From Panacagrimonas sp965216845 (GTDB taxonomy: Bacteria; Pseudomonadota; Gammaproteobacteria; Nevskiales; Nevskiaceae), in assembly GCA_965216845.1 (NCBI GenBank), contig OZ244200.1:1054001-1118000 (forward strand): a stretch of 64,000 nucleotides of DNA, given 5' to 3'. A program made the translations under genes and the position numbers. Below are positions 55,042 to 63,951 of the stretch, one piece after another (the stretch's first letter is position 1; each line of letters begins with the position of its first letter). The notes under the pieces were generated by a model. That model ran no database searches and was not told where the DNA came from. It worked only from the letters and a program-made list of their open reading frames with translations.

Positions 55042-56271
55042 TCAAGGGCGCGGCGGCCAAACGGCGGACAATCGCGCCGGACCGCGGCCCTGATCGATGG
55101 CCAGCACCATGGCGATGCACCCGCCGAATGACAGCAGGGCGGCGCAGGAAAATGCGGCGCCGAATCCGGCCCAGTCGCCGATGGTTCCGGCCGCAAAGGC
55201 CGCCACCCCGCCGGCAACCACCACGCCGCAGGCCATCAGGCTGTAATCGGTGCTGGCGTGATCGGTGGCCGAGGCGTCCATCATCAGGGTGAACAGCGCC
55301 ACCGTGGCCGTGCCGCCCAGCAAATGCTCGGCGGTCGTGGCCGTTGCCAGCAGCCAGAACGACTCGGGAAATTGCGTGCACAACAGATACCCGAGCAAGC
55401 TGGTGGCTTGCAGCAATCCGCACAGCAGAATCGCTGGTCGACGCCCGAGTGAAAACGCCATCCAGCCGCCCAGGGCGGCACCGGCCAGGCCCATGACCGA
55501 ACCGACGCTGCCCTTGATCAGTGCAATCTGTTCGGTGCCCCATCCAGCGTCCACCATGAACGGTGCGATCAGCGCCGCCGCCATGGCGTCGCCGAACTTG
55601 TAGCAGCACGCCAGGCCAACGAACATCAGCAATCCCGGGCTGCGGATGCGCTCGGTCCAGCCAACGTGTCGCGGCGATGGCTCGGGCCGGTTTGCGGCGT
55701 GCGTCGCCGGCAAGGACCAAACTGGAATGCAACTCAGCAGCAGTAGCGCCGCCATGGCGGCAAACATCACCGCCCATCCGCTGTTGGCGAACAGCCACAG
55801 CAGAAAACCACCCCCCAGCACCATGCCGATGCGGTATGCGCCCACCTGCACGCCATTGCCCAGGCCGCGTTCGCGCGCGCTGAGCAGGCGCACCGCAAGG
55901 CCGTCGGTGGCTACGTCCTGGGTGGCGGCAAACAGGTTGAACAACAGCAATGCGGCGAAGACCCACATCATGCCGCGATTCAGGTCCACCAGCATCAGCA
56001 GCAGCGCGCCGACGGTGGTGCTGATCTGCATGCTCAGAATCCAGGCCTTGCGAGAAGCGCTGCGGTCCACCGCTGGGGCAATCATGAATTTCAGCGCCCA
56101 CGGCAGAAACAACAGGCCGGTGGCCCCGATGGCCTTCAGCGAATGCCCGGATTCGCGCATCAATACCGGCAAGGCCTGGGTGAAAAACCCGAAGGGGATT
56201 CCTTGGGCCAAATAAAGGCTGGCGAGCAGTCCGAGCTTATAGGCCGGGTTCAAGCCGACGGTGGCGCTCAC
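55042..56271 (-). CDS. MFS transporter of the AmpG/PAT family
   Basis: 409 residues, 12 membrane segments. YLAQGIPFGFFTQALPVLMRESG and LFLPWALKFMIAPAVDRS are the AmpG-like N-terminus. AmpG imports anhydromuropeptides for cell-wall recycling, but the PAT family includes acetyl-CoA transporters, so the substrate is uncertain. Start GTG overlaps the stop of the upstream gene (GTGA). Last gene of the run PAS-kinase-regulator-DUF502-AmpG-like. Confidence 0.8.
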   Translation of the reverse strand: MSATVGLNPAYKLGLLASLYLAQGIPFGFFTQALPVLMRESGHSLKAIGATGLLFLPWALKFMIAPAVDRSASRKAWILSMQISTTVGALLLMLVDLNRGMMWVFAALLLFNLFAATQDVATDGLAVRLLSARERGLGNGVQVGAYRIGMVLGGGFLLWLFANSGWAVMFAAMAALLLLSCIPVWSLPATHAANRPEPSPRHVGWTERIRSPGLLMFVGLACCYKFGDAMAAALIAPFMVDAGWGTEQIALIKGSVGSVMGLAGAALGGWMAFSLGRRPAILLCGLLQATSLLGYLLCTQFPESFWLLATATTAEHLLGGTATVALFTLMMDASATDHASTDYSLMACGVVVAGGVAAFAAGTIGDWAGFGAAFSCAALLSFGGCIAMVLAIDQGRGPARLSAVWPPRP

Positions 56272-56924
56272 TTGTTCTGGTTTTCCTCATCCATCCGCGA
56301 AAGACCGGCCGTAATCAGAAAGCGCATGGCATCTTCCATTTTCATGTTCACCGGGCTTAGATATTTTCGCGGCAACATCACGGTATAGCCGCCGATCTGA
56401 TAACTCATCGGCAGATAGACCGCGACGCATTGCTCGGCGGAATCCACGTTCAAGACGGACAGGTCATCCAGGGTCACGAATCCCAGCATGCGAATCGGCA
56501 GGTTCGGTAGCTGAACCAGAACCACCTGATCCATCTTGCGCTGGTCGCTCTGCTTGGACAGAAAGCCGGTGAGATCGCGTACCGCGCTGTAGACCGTCTT
56601 GATCATCGGAACGCGTTCAAGCTGCTCCTCCAGCCATTGCACCAGTTGGCGGAAGAACACGGCCTGCATCATCAGGCCCACTCCGAAAATGAGCAGCAGC
56701 GAAACCAGCAGGCCCATGCCGGGACGGTACGCCCCGTTGGGAAGAATCACCTGGATGAAGCCGCCCAGAAAGGTTTCGGCTGCGCCGATCAGCCACAGCA
56801 CCAGCGCAAGGGTGACGGTGATGGGCAACACGGCAATCAGTCCGGTCAAGAAGGTACGGGTGAGTTGCCCCACCGCTGGCCGCGCCCAATAGCCGCGTAA
56901 CCATTGAAAGAATCCCTGTTTCAC
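56268..56924 (-). CDS. DUF502 membrane protein
   Basis: 218 residues with two transmembrane segments (FLTGLIAVLPITVTLALVLWLIG and GLLVSLLLIFGVGLMMQAV) and a cytoplasmic or periplasmic tail containing RVPMIKTVYSAVRDLTGFLS and GYTVMLPRKYLSPV, typical of DUF502. Function is unknown. GTG 56924 was chosen because the family starts with a short basic region before the first helix; the longer open frame upstream is not family-like. Confidence 0.85.
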   Translation of the reverse strand: MKQGFFQWLRGYWARPAVGQLTRTFLTGLIAVLPITVTLALVLWLIGAAETFLGGFIQVILPNGAYRPGMGLLVSLLLIFGVGLMMQAVFFRQLVQWLEEQLERVPMIKTVYSAVRDLTGFLSKQSDQRKMDQVVLVQLPNLPIRMLGFVTLDDLSVLNVDSAEQCVAVYLPMSYQIGGYTVMLPRKYLSPVNMKMEDAMRFLITAGLSRMDEENQNK

Positions 56925-57034
56925 TATTGCATCCGTCTTGATTGCGCAACCGCCGAGCAAGGCATGGCCTGTTGGGCGAATTCTACGCCTGCCAAACGCA
57001 TACCAACGGCGGTGGCGATGAGCCGGGTCGCTGC

Positions 57035-59521
57035 TCAGTGCATGGCCGCGATCCGCGACGCTGAGGGTGCGACGCCGCATCCAGTTCCAAGCAATCCGGG
57101 CAGTTCCTGTGCTGGTACCGCGCGCCCAAACAACCAGCCCTGGGCGATCTGGCAACCGTGTTGGCGCAGAAACGCCAGCTGCGCCTGGGTTTCCACGCCT
57201 TCGGCGACCACTTCCAGCTCCATCAGGTTGGAAATGGCGAGAATGGCCTGCGCCAGCGCCACACTGTGTTTGTCACCCGGCAATTCCTGCACGAAGCTGC
57301 GGTCGATCTTCAATTGATCCAGCGGTAAATGCTTGAGCGAGGCCAGGCAGGAGTAACCGGTGCCGAAGTCATCAATGGCGATGCGCGCGCCGAGCTGGCG
57401 GATCTGTTGCAGGGTGGCCACCGCCAGCGACTCGGTTTGCAGCGCGCTTTCGGTGATCTCCAGCTCAAGCCGGGCCGGATCGACGCCGAATGCGCCCAGT
57501 GCGGACGAGACGTCCAGTGACAAGGTGCCGCTCAGGATCTGTCGTGGCGAGACGTTCACCGCGATTCTGAGGGCGCCAAGGCCGGCTTGCTCCCAGCGTC
57601 TTAATTGCGCACAGGCCTGCCGCAGCACCCAACGTCCAATGTCCACAATCAAGCCGCTTTGCTCGGCTTGCGGAATCACGGCGCCGGCGTCGAGCAACCC
57701 GCGTTGCGGATGCTGCCACCGCAACAGCGCCTCGGCGGCAACCCACTGGCCGGTGCGAATATCAATCTGCGGTTGATAATGCAGCCGAAGTTCCCCGTTT
57801 TCCAGCGCCTGGCGGATGCGCTGGTCTTGCGCCATGTGACGTGCGGCGCGCTGGCTCATCTGCGGGTCGTAGAAGGCGTATCTGTTGCGACCATTGTTCT
57901 TGGCCGCGTACATGGCGGTGTCCGCGCATTGCAGCAACTGGTCCACGTTCTGACCATCTTCCGGGAAAATGGCGATGCCGATGCTCGCGCTGAGCTCAAC
58001 GGTTTGTCCCGCGATATCAAACGGCGATGTCAGGATGCCCTGGATTTTCTCGGCGACCGTGATGACGCTGTGATTCTCATCAAAGCCTTCCATCAACACC
58101 ACGAACTCGTCGCCACCCAGGCGCGCGGCGGTGTCATCGCCACGCAGGTTGTCCTGTAGCCGGCTTGCCGCTTCGCGCAGCACCAGGTCGCCGAAAGCAT
58201 GGCCGTGGCTGTCGTTGATCCATTTGAAGTGATCAAGGTCGACAAACAGGACGGCAACGCGTCCGCCGCGTCGATCCACCCGGTGCAAGGCCTGCTGCAG
58301 GCGGTCCTGCATCAGCAGGCGGTTGGGCAGGTCGGTCAATGGATCGTGGTGCGCCATGCGATGCAGTGATTCCTGCGCGCGTCGCAATTCGGTGAAGTCA
58401 GAGACAATGCCAACCAGTTGCGCATCATCCTGTGGCACGGCCTGAACCCGGCTCAGGCTCAGGCGCGCGGCAAACAGCGCCCCGCTGGCTCGGCTGGCGC
58501 GGACCTCACCGTCCCAATGGCCTTGCGCCTGGATCGCTTCCCAGATCGCTGTGTAGGTCGCTTCGGGCAGCATTTTCCTGCTCAGAAACGGGAGCTGAGA
58601 ACCCGCCCCGGTGGAATGATCGATCCCCGTCATCGCCGTAAATGCCGGGTTTACACTGATCAGCCGCCTTTGGCCATCCAGTATGAACAGCCCCTCCTGG
58701 GTTTCGTCGAACACCGTGGCGGCTTGACGCAAGCGCGATTCGACCAGGTGTCGCTCCGTGACATCCTGCGCGACACCGATCAGCCGCGGTTCGGCGTCGC
58801 TTTCATCTTCGAACGCGCGCATCACGATCTTGACCCAACGCACCGGCAAGTCGGCTGTCGGCTGTCGGAACTCGATGGATCGCGGATGATCCTGGGAGCG
58901 GGCGGACGCAAGAAAGGCACGCACTGCCTCGCGGTCATCTTCATGGACGCTGGCCAGCGCGGCCTCCAGCGCAATGGCTTGTGAGCGGCCTTGGCCTCCG
59001 AGCAGTTCGGTGGCGCGCCCAAAGGCGCGAAGCGTCCCGCGCGCCGGCAGAAATTCCCAACTGCCCATGGCCGCGGTTTCCAATGCCAGCCGTCCGCGTT
59101 GTTCGGACTCGGATAGCGCCATGTCTGTTTGTCGGCGTTCCAATGCCATTTGCAGCGTGGCGTGCAGGTCGCGCTCGCAGAACGGCTTGAGCACGTATCC
59201 GTATGGTTTGGTGGCTTTGGCGCGCTCCAGGGAAGCATCTTCGGAATATGCGGTCAGATATACCACGCGCAGGTGGCATTGGGCGTAAAGCAGCTCCGCA
59301 GTTTGGATGCCGTCGATATCCCCTTCAATATGAATATCCATCAGCACCAGGTCCGGGTGCGTTGCGACCGCTTTGGCGATGGCCTGCTTGCCGCAGGCGG
59401 CGCGCCCGACGACTTCATAACCGAGCTTGCTCAGGCGCTGTTGCAGATTCAGCGCAACCAGTCGCTCGTCCTCCACAATCAGGATGCGCTGCGAAGATGG
59501 TCCGGATTCAGTGCGCATCAC
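57035..59521 (-). CDS. Response regulator with PAS, GGDEF and EAL domains
   Basis: 828 residues. REC domain 12-125 with phospho-acceptor Asp62, Thr90 and Lys112; two PAS-like regions (about 140-260 and 265-380); GGDEF domain (383-550) with intact GGDEF at 469-473 and an I-site RxxD (460-463) five residues before it; EAL domain (565-815) with EAL at 597-599 and the metal/catalytic elements NVSPRQ, ELEITES, DDFGTGYS, KIDRSF and EGVET. Both halves therefore look able to make and degrade cyclic-di-GMP. The start overlaps the kinase stop (ATGA). Confidence 0.95.
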   Translation of the reverse strand: MMRTESGPSSQRILIVEDERLVALNLQQRLSKLGYEVVGRAACGKQAIAKAVATHPDLVLMDIHIEGDIDGIQTAELLYAQCHLRVVYLTAYSEDASLERAKATKPYGYVLKPFCERDLHATLQMALERRQTDMALSESEQRGRLALETAAMGSWEFLPARGTLRAFGRATELLGGQGRSQAIALEAALASVHEDDREAVRAFLASARSQDHPRSIEFRQPTADLPVRWVKIVMRAFEDESDAEPRLIGVAQDVTERHLVESRLRQAATVFDETQEGLFILDGQRRLISVNPAFTAMTGIDHSTGAGSQLPFLSRKMLPEATYTAIWEAIQAQGHWDGEVRASRASGALFAARLSLSRVQAVPQDDAQLVGIVSDFTELRRAQESLHRMAHHDPLTDLPNRLLMQDRLQQALHRVDRRGGRVAVLFVDLDHFKWINDSHGHAFGDLVLREAASRLQDNLRGDDTAARLGGDEFVVLMEGFDENHSVITVAEKIQGILTSPFDIAGQTVELSASIGIAIFPEDGQNVDQLLQCADTAMYAAKNNGRNRYAFYDPQMSQRAARHMAQDQRIRQALENGELRLHYQPQIDIRTGQWVAAEALLRWQHPQRGLLDAGAVIPQAEQSGLIVDIGRWVLRQACAQLRRWEQAGLGALRIAVNVSPRQILSGTLSLDVSSALGAFGVDPARLELEITESALQTESLAVATLQQIRQLGARIAIDDFGTGYSCLASLKHLPLDQLKIDRSFVQELPGDKHSVALAQAILAISNLMELEVVAEGVETQAQLAFLRQHGCQIAQGWLFGRAVPAQELPGLLGTGCGVAPSASRIAAMH

Positions 59522-60342
59522 ACGGTGCCTTGTTCATCTGACGAAAACCGCAAGGTGAAACGGGTGGGGTTACGCCGTTGAATCTCCAGGTCGGCGTGCA
59601 GTTGCTCGGACAAAATGTGGATCAGTTGAACCCCCAGGCTTGTCAGCGCATCAAAATCAAGAGATTCGGGAATGCCAATGCCGTTGTCGGCGATGGACAA
59701 GATGAGCTTTCCGGGCTCGGGTGTTTTCAACTGCACGCGAACCCAGCCGCTGCGATGATCCGGAAATGCGTGCTTGAGCGCGTTTGTCACCAACTCATTG
59801 ACAATCAGCCCACAGGGAATGGCGCGGTCAATGGGCATGCAGACGTGGTCGGCGTCTGATTCGATCAGCAAGTCACCGCGCCCATAGGACGATTGCAGGT
59901 GATGGGTCAGTCGATGCAGAAAATGTTCGAACTCGACCTCCGCGAAATCCTGTGACTGGTAAAGCGTCTGGTGAATCAACGCCATTGATTGAATCCGGTG
60001 CTGACTGTCGCGCAGGGCGCGTGCCGCGCCGGCGTCTTCGGTCAGGCCTGCCTGCATGTCAAGAAGGCTCTGAACGATCTGCAAGTTGTTTTTTACGCGG
60101 TGATGAATTTCGCCCAGCAGCAGCTCTTTTTCTCGCAGTGATTCCCTGATGGCTTGTTTGGTTCTTTCGAGCTGAAGCTTTTCGGCTTCCAGGTCTTCAA
60201 GAATGTTCTGGAAGGCTTTCTGCGTATCGCCCAGGCGATCTCGCTCCTCGGAAAAATCTTCCAGGATATTCAGGAGCGCGCGAACATAAGGCGCTGGCGC
60301 TGCGTCGTGGGGAAACACAGGTTGGGAGCGGGCGATGCTCAT
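59518..60342 (-). CDS. Histidine kinase of the HisKA_2/HWE type, cytoplasmic
   Basis: 274 residues without membrane segments. A coiled coil (about 38-75) precedes the phosphoacceptor box EIHHRVKNNLQIVQSLL with likely phospho-His81, then an ATPase domain with IVNELVTNALKHAFP (N-box) and ADNGIGIP (G-box). The family often partners response regulators such as the adjacent REC-GGDEF-EAL protein. Both starts overlap neighbours (ATGA), strongly suggesting one signalling unit. Confidence 0.93.
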   Translation of the reverse strand: MSIARSQPVFPHDAAPAPYVRALLNILEDFSEERDRLGDTQKAFQNILEDLEAEKLQLERTKQAIRESLREKELLLGEIHHRVKNNLQIVQSLLDMQAGLTEDAGAARALRDSQHRIQSMALIHQTLYQSQDFAEVEFEHFLHRLTHHLQSSYGRGDLLIESDADHVCMPIDRAIPCGLIVNELVTNALKHAFPDHRSGWVRVQLKTPEPGKLILSIADNGIGIPESLDFDALTSLGVQLIHILSEQLHADLEIQRRNPTRFTLRFSSDEQGTV

Positions 60343-61616
60343 GCTGGCGGCTCGTTGATCCGTTGCCTTAGCTGCGCCAGCTCTTTCTTCAGCTCGATCA
60401 TCTTGAGTTCCCGGCCGACGGTCAGCTTCTGGAAGCGCTCCAGATCCGCCAGCCGGTCCAGCTCGCGCGCCCGTTGTTCGGCCACTTCGGCCTCTGCGCG
60501 CTTTTGTGCGGTCACATCACGTGCCGCCGCGAATACGCCGATGACCCGACCGTCCGGGTCGCGGAAAACCGATGCGTTGTACATCACGTCCGTCAGGTGT
60601 CCGTCGTTATGGCGAATGGTCAAGGGGTAGTCGGTCACCGAGCCGGTGGAAAACACCTGCTGATAACCCGCGCGCGCCTTTTCAGGCTCCGTGAAGTAAT
60701 CCGAAAAATCCGTGCCGATCAGTTTGTCGCGAGGAATCCCGGTCACCTTGACCAAGCCGGCGTTCACATCCGTGATCTTTCCCTCGGCGCTGATGGTGAC
60801 CAGTGGATCGAGCGAAGCCTCGATCAGGGATCGTGCGTAGGAAGAGGCGCGAATCATCTCCTCGGCCCGCTTTCGTTCCGTAATATCTGCGATGGCGGCG
60901 ATTGCGAAGTGGCCCTCGCTGGTTTGAATCGGATTCAGGCCGATTTCCACCGGAATCAGGCAGCCGTCTTTGCGGCGCCCCTTGAGATCGCGGCCTGCGC
61001 CCATCTGGCGCGGCCGGGGGTCGGTGAAGAATCCGTCACGCAGCCTGGGGTGGCCTGGCCGAACATTGTCCGGGACCAGCACGTCGACCATCTTTCCCAG
61101 CAGTTCCTCACGCGAATAACCGAACAGCTTTTCCACCAGCGCATTGGTCAGAACGATGACCCCGCTTTCGTCGATCATGATCATGGCGGTCGGCGCGGCT
61201 TCGACCACCGCGCGAAATTTTTCTTCCTGTCGCTTTCGGTCGGTGATGTCGCTAATGGCGGCCAGAACGAACTGGCCATCGTTGGTACAGATTGGATTGA
61301 GCCCGATTTCCACCGGAAACTCGCTACCGTCACGACGAACCGCGGACAAGTCTCTTCCCACCCCCATGAAGCGCGGCCTTTGCTCCTGCAGATAACCGAC
61401 GCGAAGCGGCGGGTGCTTCATGCGCGCCGCCTTGGGCACCAGAACTTCAATCGTTTGTCCCAGCAGCTCGCCCGGCTTGTAGCCAAACAGTTTCTCGGCC
61501 GAGGGGTTTGCCAGCACGATCGCACCCGACTGGTCGATCAGAATCTTTGCGATCGGAGAGCCTTCAACAATTGCGCGTGAAACCTCTTCTGACAATTTGG
61601 GGAGCGTGGGGGCCAT
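60339..61616 (-). CDS. Triple-PAS sensor protein
   Basis: About 425 residues made of three PAS domains (12-125, 135-250, 262-380) and a C-terminal coiled coil (380-425). PAS1 and PAS2 are recent internal duplicates (shared FPVEIGLNPI-type and ITDRKR/ITERKR segments). There is no kinase or output domain, so it probably passes a signal to the kinase by contact. Start ATG 61616 is chosen; open frame extends to 61754 and an earlier start is possible. First gene of the operon. Confidence 0.85.
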   Translation of the reverse strand: MAPTLPKLSEEVSRAIVEGSPIAKILIDQSGAIVLANPSAEKLFGYKPGELLGQTIEVLVPKAARMKHPPLRVGYLQEQRPRFMGVGRDLSAVRRDGSEFPVEIGLNPICTNDGQFVLAAISDITDRKRQEEKFRAVVEAAPTAMIMIDESGVIVLTNALVEKLFGYSREELLGKMVDVLVPDNVRPGHPRLRDGFFTDPRPRQMGAGRDLKGRRKDGCLIPVEIGLNPIQTSEGHFAIAAIADITERKRAEEMIRASSYARSLIEASLDPLVTISAEGKITDVNAGLVKVTGIPRDKLIGTDFSDYFTEPEKARAGYQQVFSTGSVTDYPLTIRHNDGHLTDVMYNASVFRDPDGRVIGVFAAARDVTAQKRAEAEVAEQRARELDRLADLERFQKLTVGRELKMIELKKELAQLRQRINEPPA

Positions 61617-61830
61617 TGTGTTCAAGACCTGAGGGGGCTGGCGTGATGTGTGGCATGCGGACGCGGCTGCAGGTGTCCGCAGTCGATGCGACCATGCCAT
61701 CACCGTATCCCGCCGGCCTGTGGCGCCGATGATCGGTCTGAAACAAGGGTTCAACGGCAGTCAACTCGCCCATGGCGGTGGCTGTCCGGCCGATCGTCGA
61801 GCATTCGGATAGAATCAGCGCCGTGTCGTG

Positions 61831-61872
61831 GTCGCTCAGCTGGATGGAATACTCCCTCCGAAGGCAGGGATC
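61831..61872 (+). pseudogene. Degenerate partial copy of tRNA-Arg(CCG)
   Basis: 42 bases matching the tRNA-Arg D-arm, anticodon arm and variable loop (61923-61965) with four substitutions and one deleted base. The anticodon-loop core CTCCGAAGGCAGGG is intact, but the acceptor stem, T arm and CCA are absent, so it cannot fold as a tRNA. It sits 86 bp upstream of the real gene. Confidence 0.7.
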
Positions 61873-61916
61873 ATTTCGATAGAATCGGCACAACGCAAAG
61901 GTCAGATGCCCGTATT

Positions 61917-61993
61917 GCGCTTGTAGCTCAGCTGGATAGAGTACTGCCCTCCGAAGGCAGGGGTCGCAGGTTCGAATCCTGCCAAGCGCGCCA
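61917..61993 (+). tRNA. tRNA-Arg, anticodon CCG
   Basis: 77 nt including encoded CCA. Acceptor GCGCTTG pairs with CAAGCGC; D-stem GCTC/GAGT; anticodon stem CTGCC/GGCAG with loop CTCCGAA (anticodon CCG, reads CGG); T-arm CAGG TTCGAAT CCTG. Confidence 0.97.
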
Positions 61994-62203
61994 AATCAAC
62001 GGCTTACGTCTGTGTTGGCTGAGGCCGGCGGACGACAAGGCAAAAGAAAAACCATCATCAACGATTGCATCAGCGGCCACGGTTCAAGCGGTGTCACAAA
62101 GCTGCGCTATCGCCCTGTATTTCAGGGTTTGTGCAGCGCTTGGCCAAGGCAGATGGGGCACACGCTGCTCTGATCACAGTGGGAGGGTGGGAGCGACTGA
62201 AAT

Positions 62204-63580
62204 TCAATCACCGCCGCTCAGACGTGCACGCAATTTGCGCCACCACCTGCCGGAACGGTGTCGCGGCGGACTGATGCGTGGCACATCGTCACCCGGAGCG
62301 ATGCGCCAGAATCCGGTCGCTTCGGCCAGGCCTTTGAAATGAACCTTCTCGCCATGGCGATGAGAGGCATCGCGGCTGGACGCCGGCAGCAATTCATGAC
62401 TGCGTTCGCTCAGCAGGATTTCCCCTTCGTCGGCATGGTCGCACAAGCGTGAGGCCAGGTTGACGGCGCGCCCGACGGCGACATATTCCATCGGTTGGGT
62501 GCCGACGATGCCCAGGCTGACGATGCCGCTGGCCATGCCGATTCCCAGCCCCAGCGGTTTTCCTTGCCACAGGGGTTCACAACGATCGCGCAGGTCCAGC
62601 GCCAGGTTGATGGCATGGGCGGCATGCTTCGGATCGGCCAGCGGAGCGCCGACCAGCAACAGCATGCCATCGCCGGCGTAATCCTTGATCGTGGCGCCAT
62701 GCTGGCTGGCGATCTCGCCAACCAGCCGGTAGTAACGTTCCAGCAATTGCAGCACTTGGCTGGAATCCTGCGATTCGGCATAGGCGGAAAAACCTCGGAT
62801 ATCGCAGGACACTGCGGTTAGCTCCCGGCGGTCCTCATGAATGGTCAGATTCATGCCATGCTGACGCACCGCCGCGGCAACCTGAGGTGACAGGAATCGC
62901 GCCATAAACTGGCCCCGTCGGCCCAGTTGCAGGTGGTATTGCATCAGCGTGATGAGAAACACCATCTGACCGATGATGGCGCAATAAGGAGAAATCGGCG
63001 ATGGTGTGAGGAAGGCCAATATCACCAGGGGAAGGGCCAGAGCCAGTCCGACCAATCGCAGGCGCTCGGGTGCATCGGGTTGCAAGGCCAGTGTGCGGAT
63101 GATGACCAGATAAAGTCCGGCGATGCTGGCGCCAAAGGGCACCGCAAACAGGTGAAAGCGCCATTCCCGCAGCACGCTGGGGTCGTCCAGCACGTGAGTG
63201 AGGTATTCGGTACGCCATTCGGGCCAGATGAACTGGACCACGCCGAACATCACGATGAACAACTGGGCGGCGGTGAGGGCGCGATCACTGTGACGGTCTT
63301 CCACCGGCTCGGCGGCGGTGCGACGGATTCGTCGCAGCCACTCACCCGTGGCCAGCATCGACAAGCTGGCCGGCAGGGTGGCCCAGTCGGCCCATGCGGG
63401 CAGATCCTCGCCCGCGCGACCCGTGATGAAGTTGGCCTCGATGACCAGCGCGATCCCCAGCATGCCGAACATCAGCGCCAGCAGGTGGCTGGTGCTGGAA
63501 CGCCAGTCAAGCGTCGACGTCGCCACCGCCATGGCCAGGGCCACGATGGCAATCAGGTTCCAGGCAAGATCGATCGGCAT
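62204..63580 (-). CDS. Membrane class III nucleotide cyclase
   Basis: 458 residues. An N-terminal six-helix membrane domain (to about residue 220) and a cytoplasmic class III cyclase domain. Metal Asp residues in SCDIRGFSAYAE and DYAGDGMLLLV; transition-state Asn/Arg in VGRAVNLASRL. The Lys in TIKDYAGDG favours ATP, so adenylate cyclase is the best guess. ATG 63580 with GGGG 5 bases upstream. It adds a cAMP-type signal next to the cyclic-di-GMP module, separated by the tRNA. Confidence 0.9.
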   Translation of the reverse strand: MPIDLAWNLIAIVALAMAVATSTLDWRSSTSHLLALMFGMLGIALVIEANFITGRAGEDLPAWADWATLPASLSMLATGEWLRRIRRTAAEPVEDRHSDRALTAAQLFIVMFGVVQFIWPEWRTEYLTHVLDDPSVLREWRFHLFAVPFGASIAGLYLVIIRTLALQPDAPERLRLVGLALALPLVILAFLTPSPISPYCAIIGQMVFLITLMQYHLQLGRRGQFMARFLSPQVAAAVRQHGMNLTIHEDRRELTAVSCDIRGFSAYAESQDSSQVLQLLERYYRLVGEIASQHGATIKDYAGDGMLLLVGAPLADPKHAAHAINLALDLRDRCEPLWQGKPLGLGIGMASGIVSLGIVGTQPMEYVAVGRAVNLASRLCDHADEGEILLSERSHELLPASSRDASHRHGEKVHFKGLAEATGFWRIAPGDDVPRISPPRHRSGRWWRKLRARLSGGD

Positions 63581-63951
63581 GGTCACCCCATCGCTTGGTC
63601 TACGCGCTGTTCATTGACAGTGCAGGCGGATGTAAAGGTACATTCACCGATCACATCACCGTTCCATTTTGCCTGCATCGCCTGTTTGATTCTCGGTGCG
63701 TATCAGCCGATGAAGCGGATCGGTTCAGGTCGGCAGCCGGTGGCGCACGACCTTGGGCAGGCGGTTTTGTCCAGGTGCCGCGGTACGGCATGAGTAAAGT
63801 GCGCTTCAGCCGGTGCGGCGGCGCTGAGTGGCGCTGCTCACTTCCACATGCTGTTTCTGGGCGGTGTGTATATTGCGTGCAATCGTCAACTATTTTGAAT
63901 ATCGGTGCCATTTTCTTGGTGCAGCAGAACAAATAACAAGGAAGGGGAAGC
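63581..63951 (+). other. Intergenic region with no supported gene
   Basis: 371 bp between the cyclase start and the next gene. A TTGACA at 63614-63619 and the small dyad TGTAAAGGTACA (63631-63642) are the only promoter- or operator-like elements seen; TACATT is 19 bp downstream of the TTGACA, a long spacing. The open frames here have no homology I can recognise. Confidence 0.4.

Noticed and set aside
62105..62145. CCCTG TATTT CAGGG hairpin after the tRNA as a terminator.
   Set aside because: Only a 5-bp stem and a three-T run follow; too weak to call.
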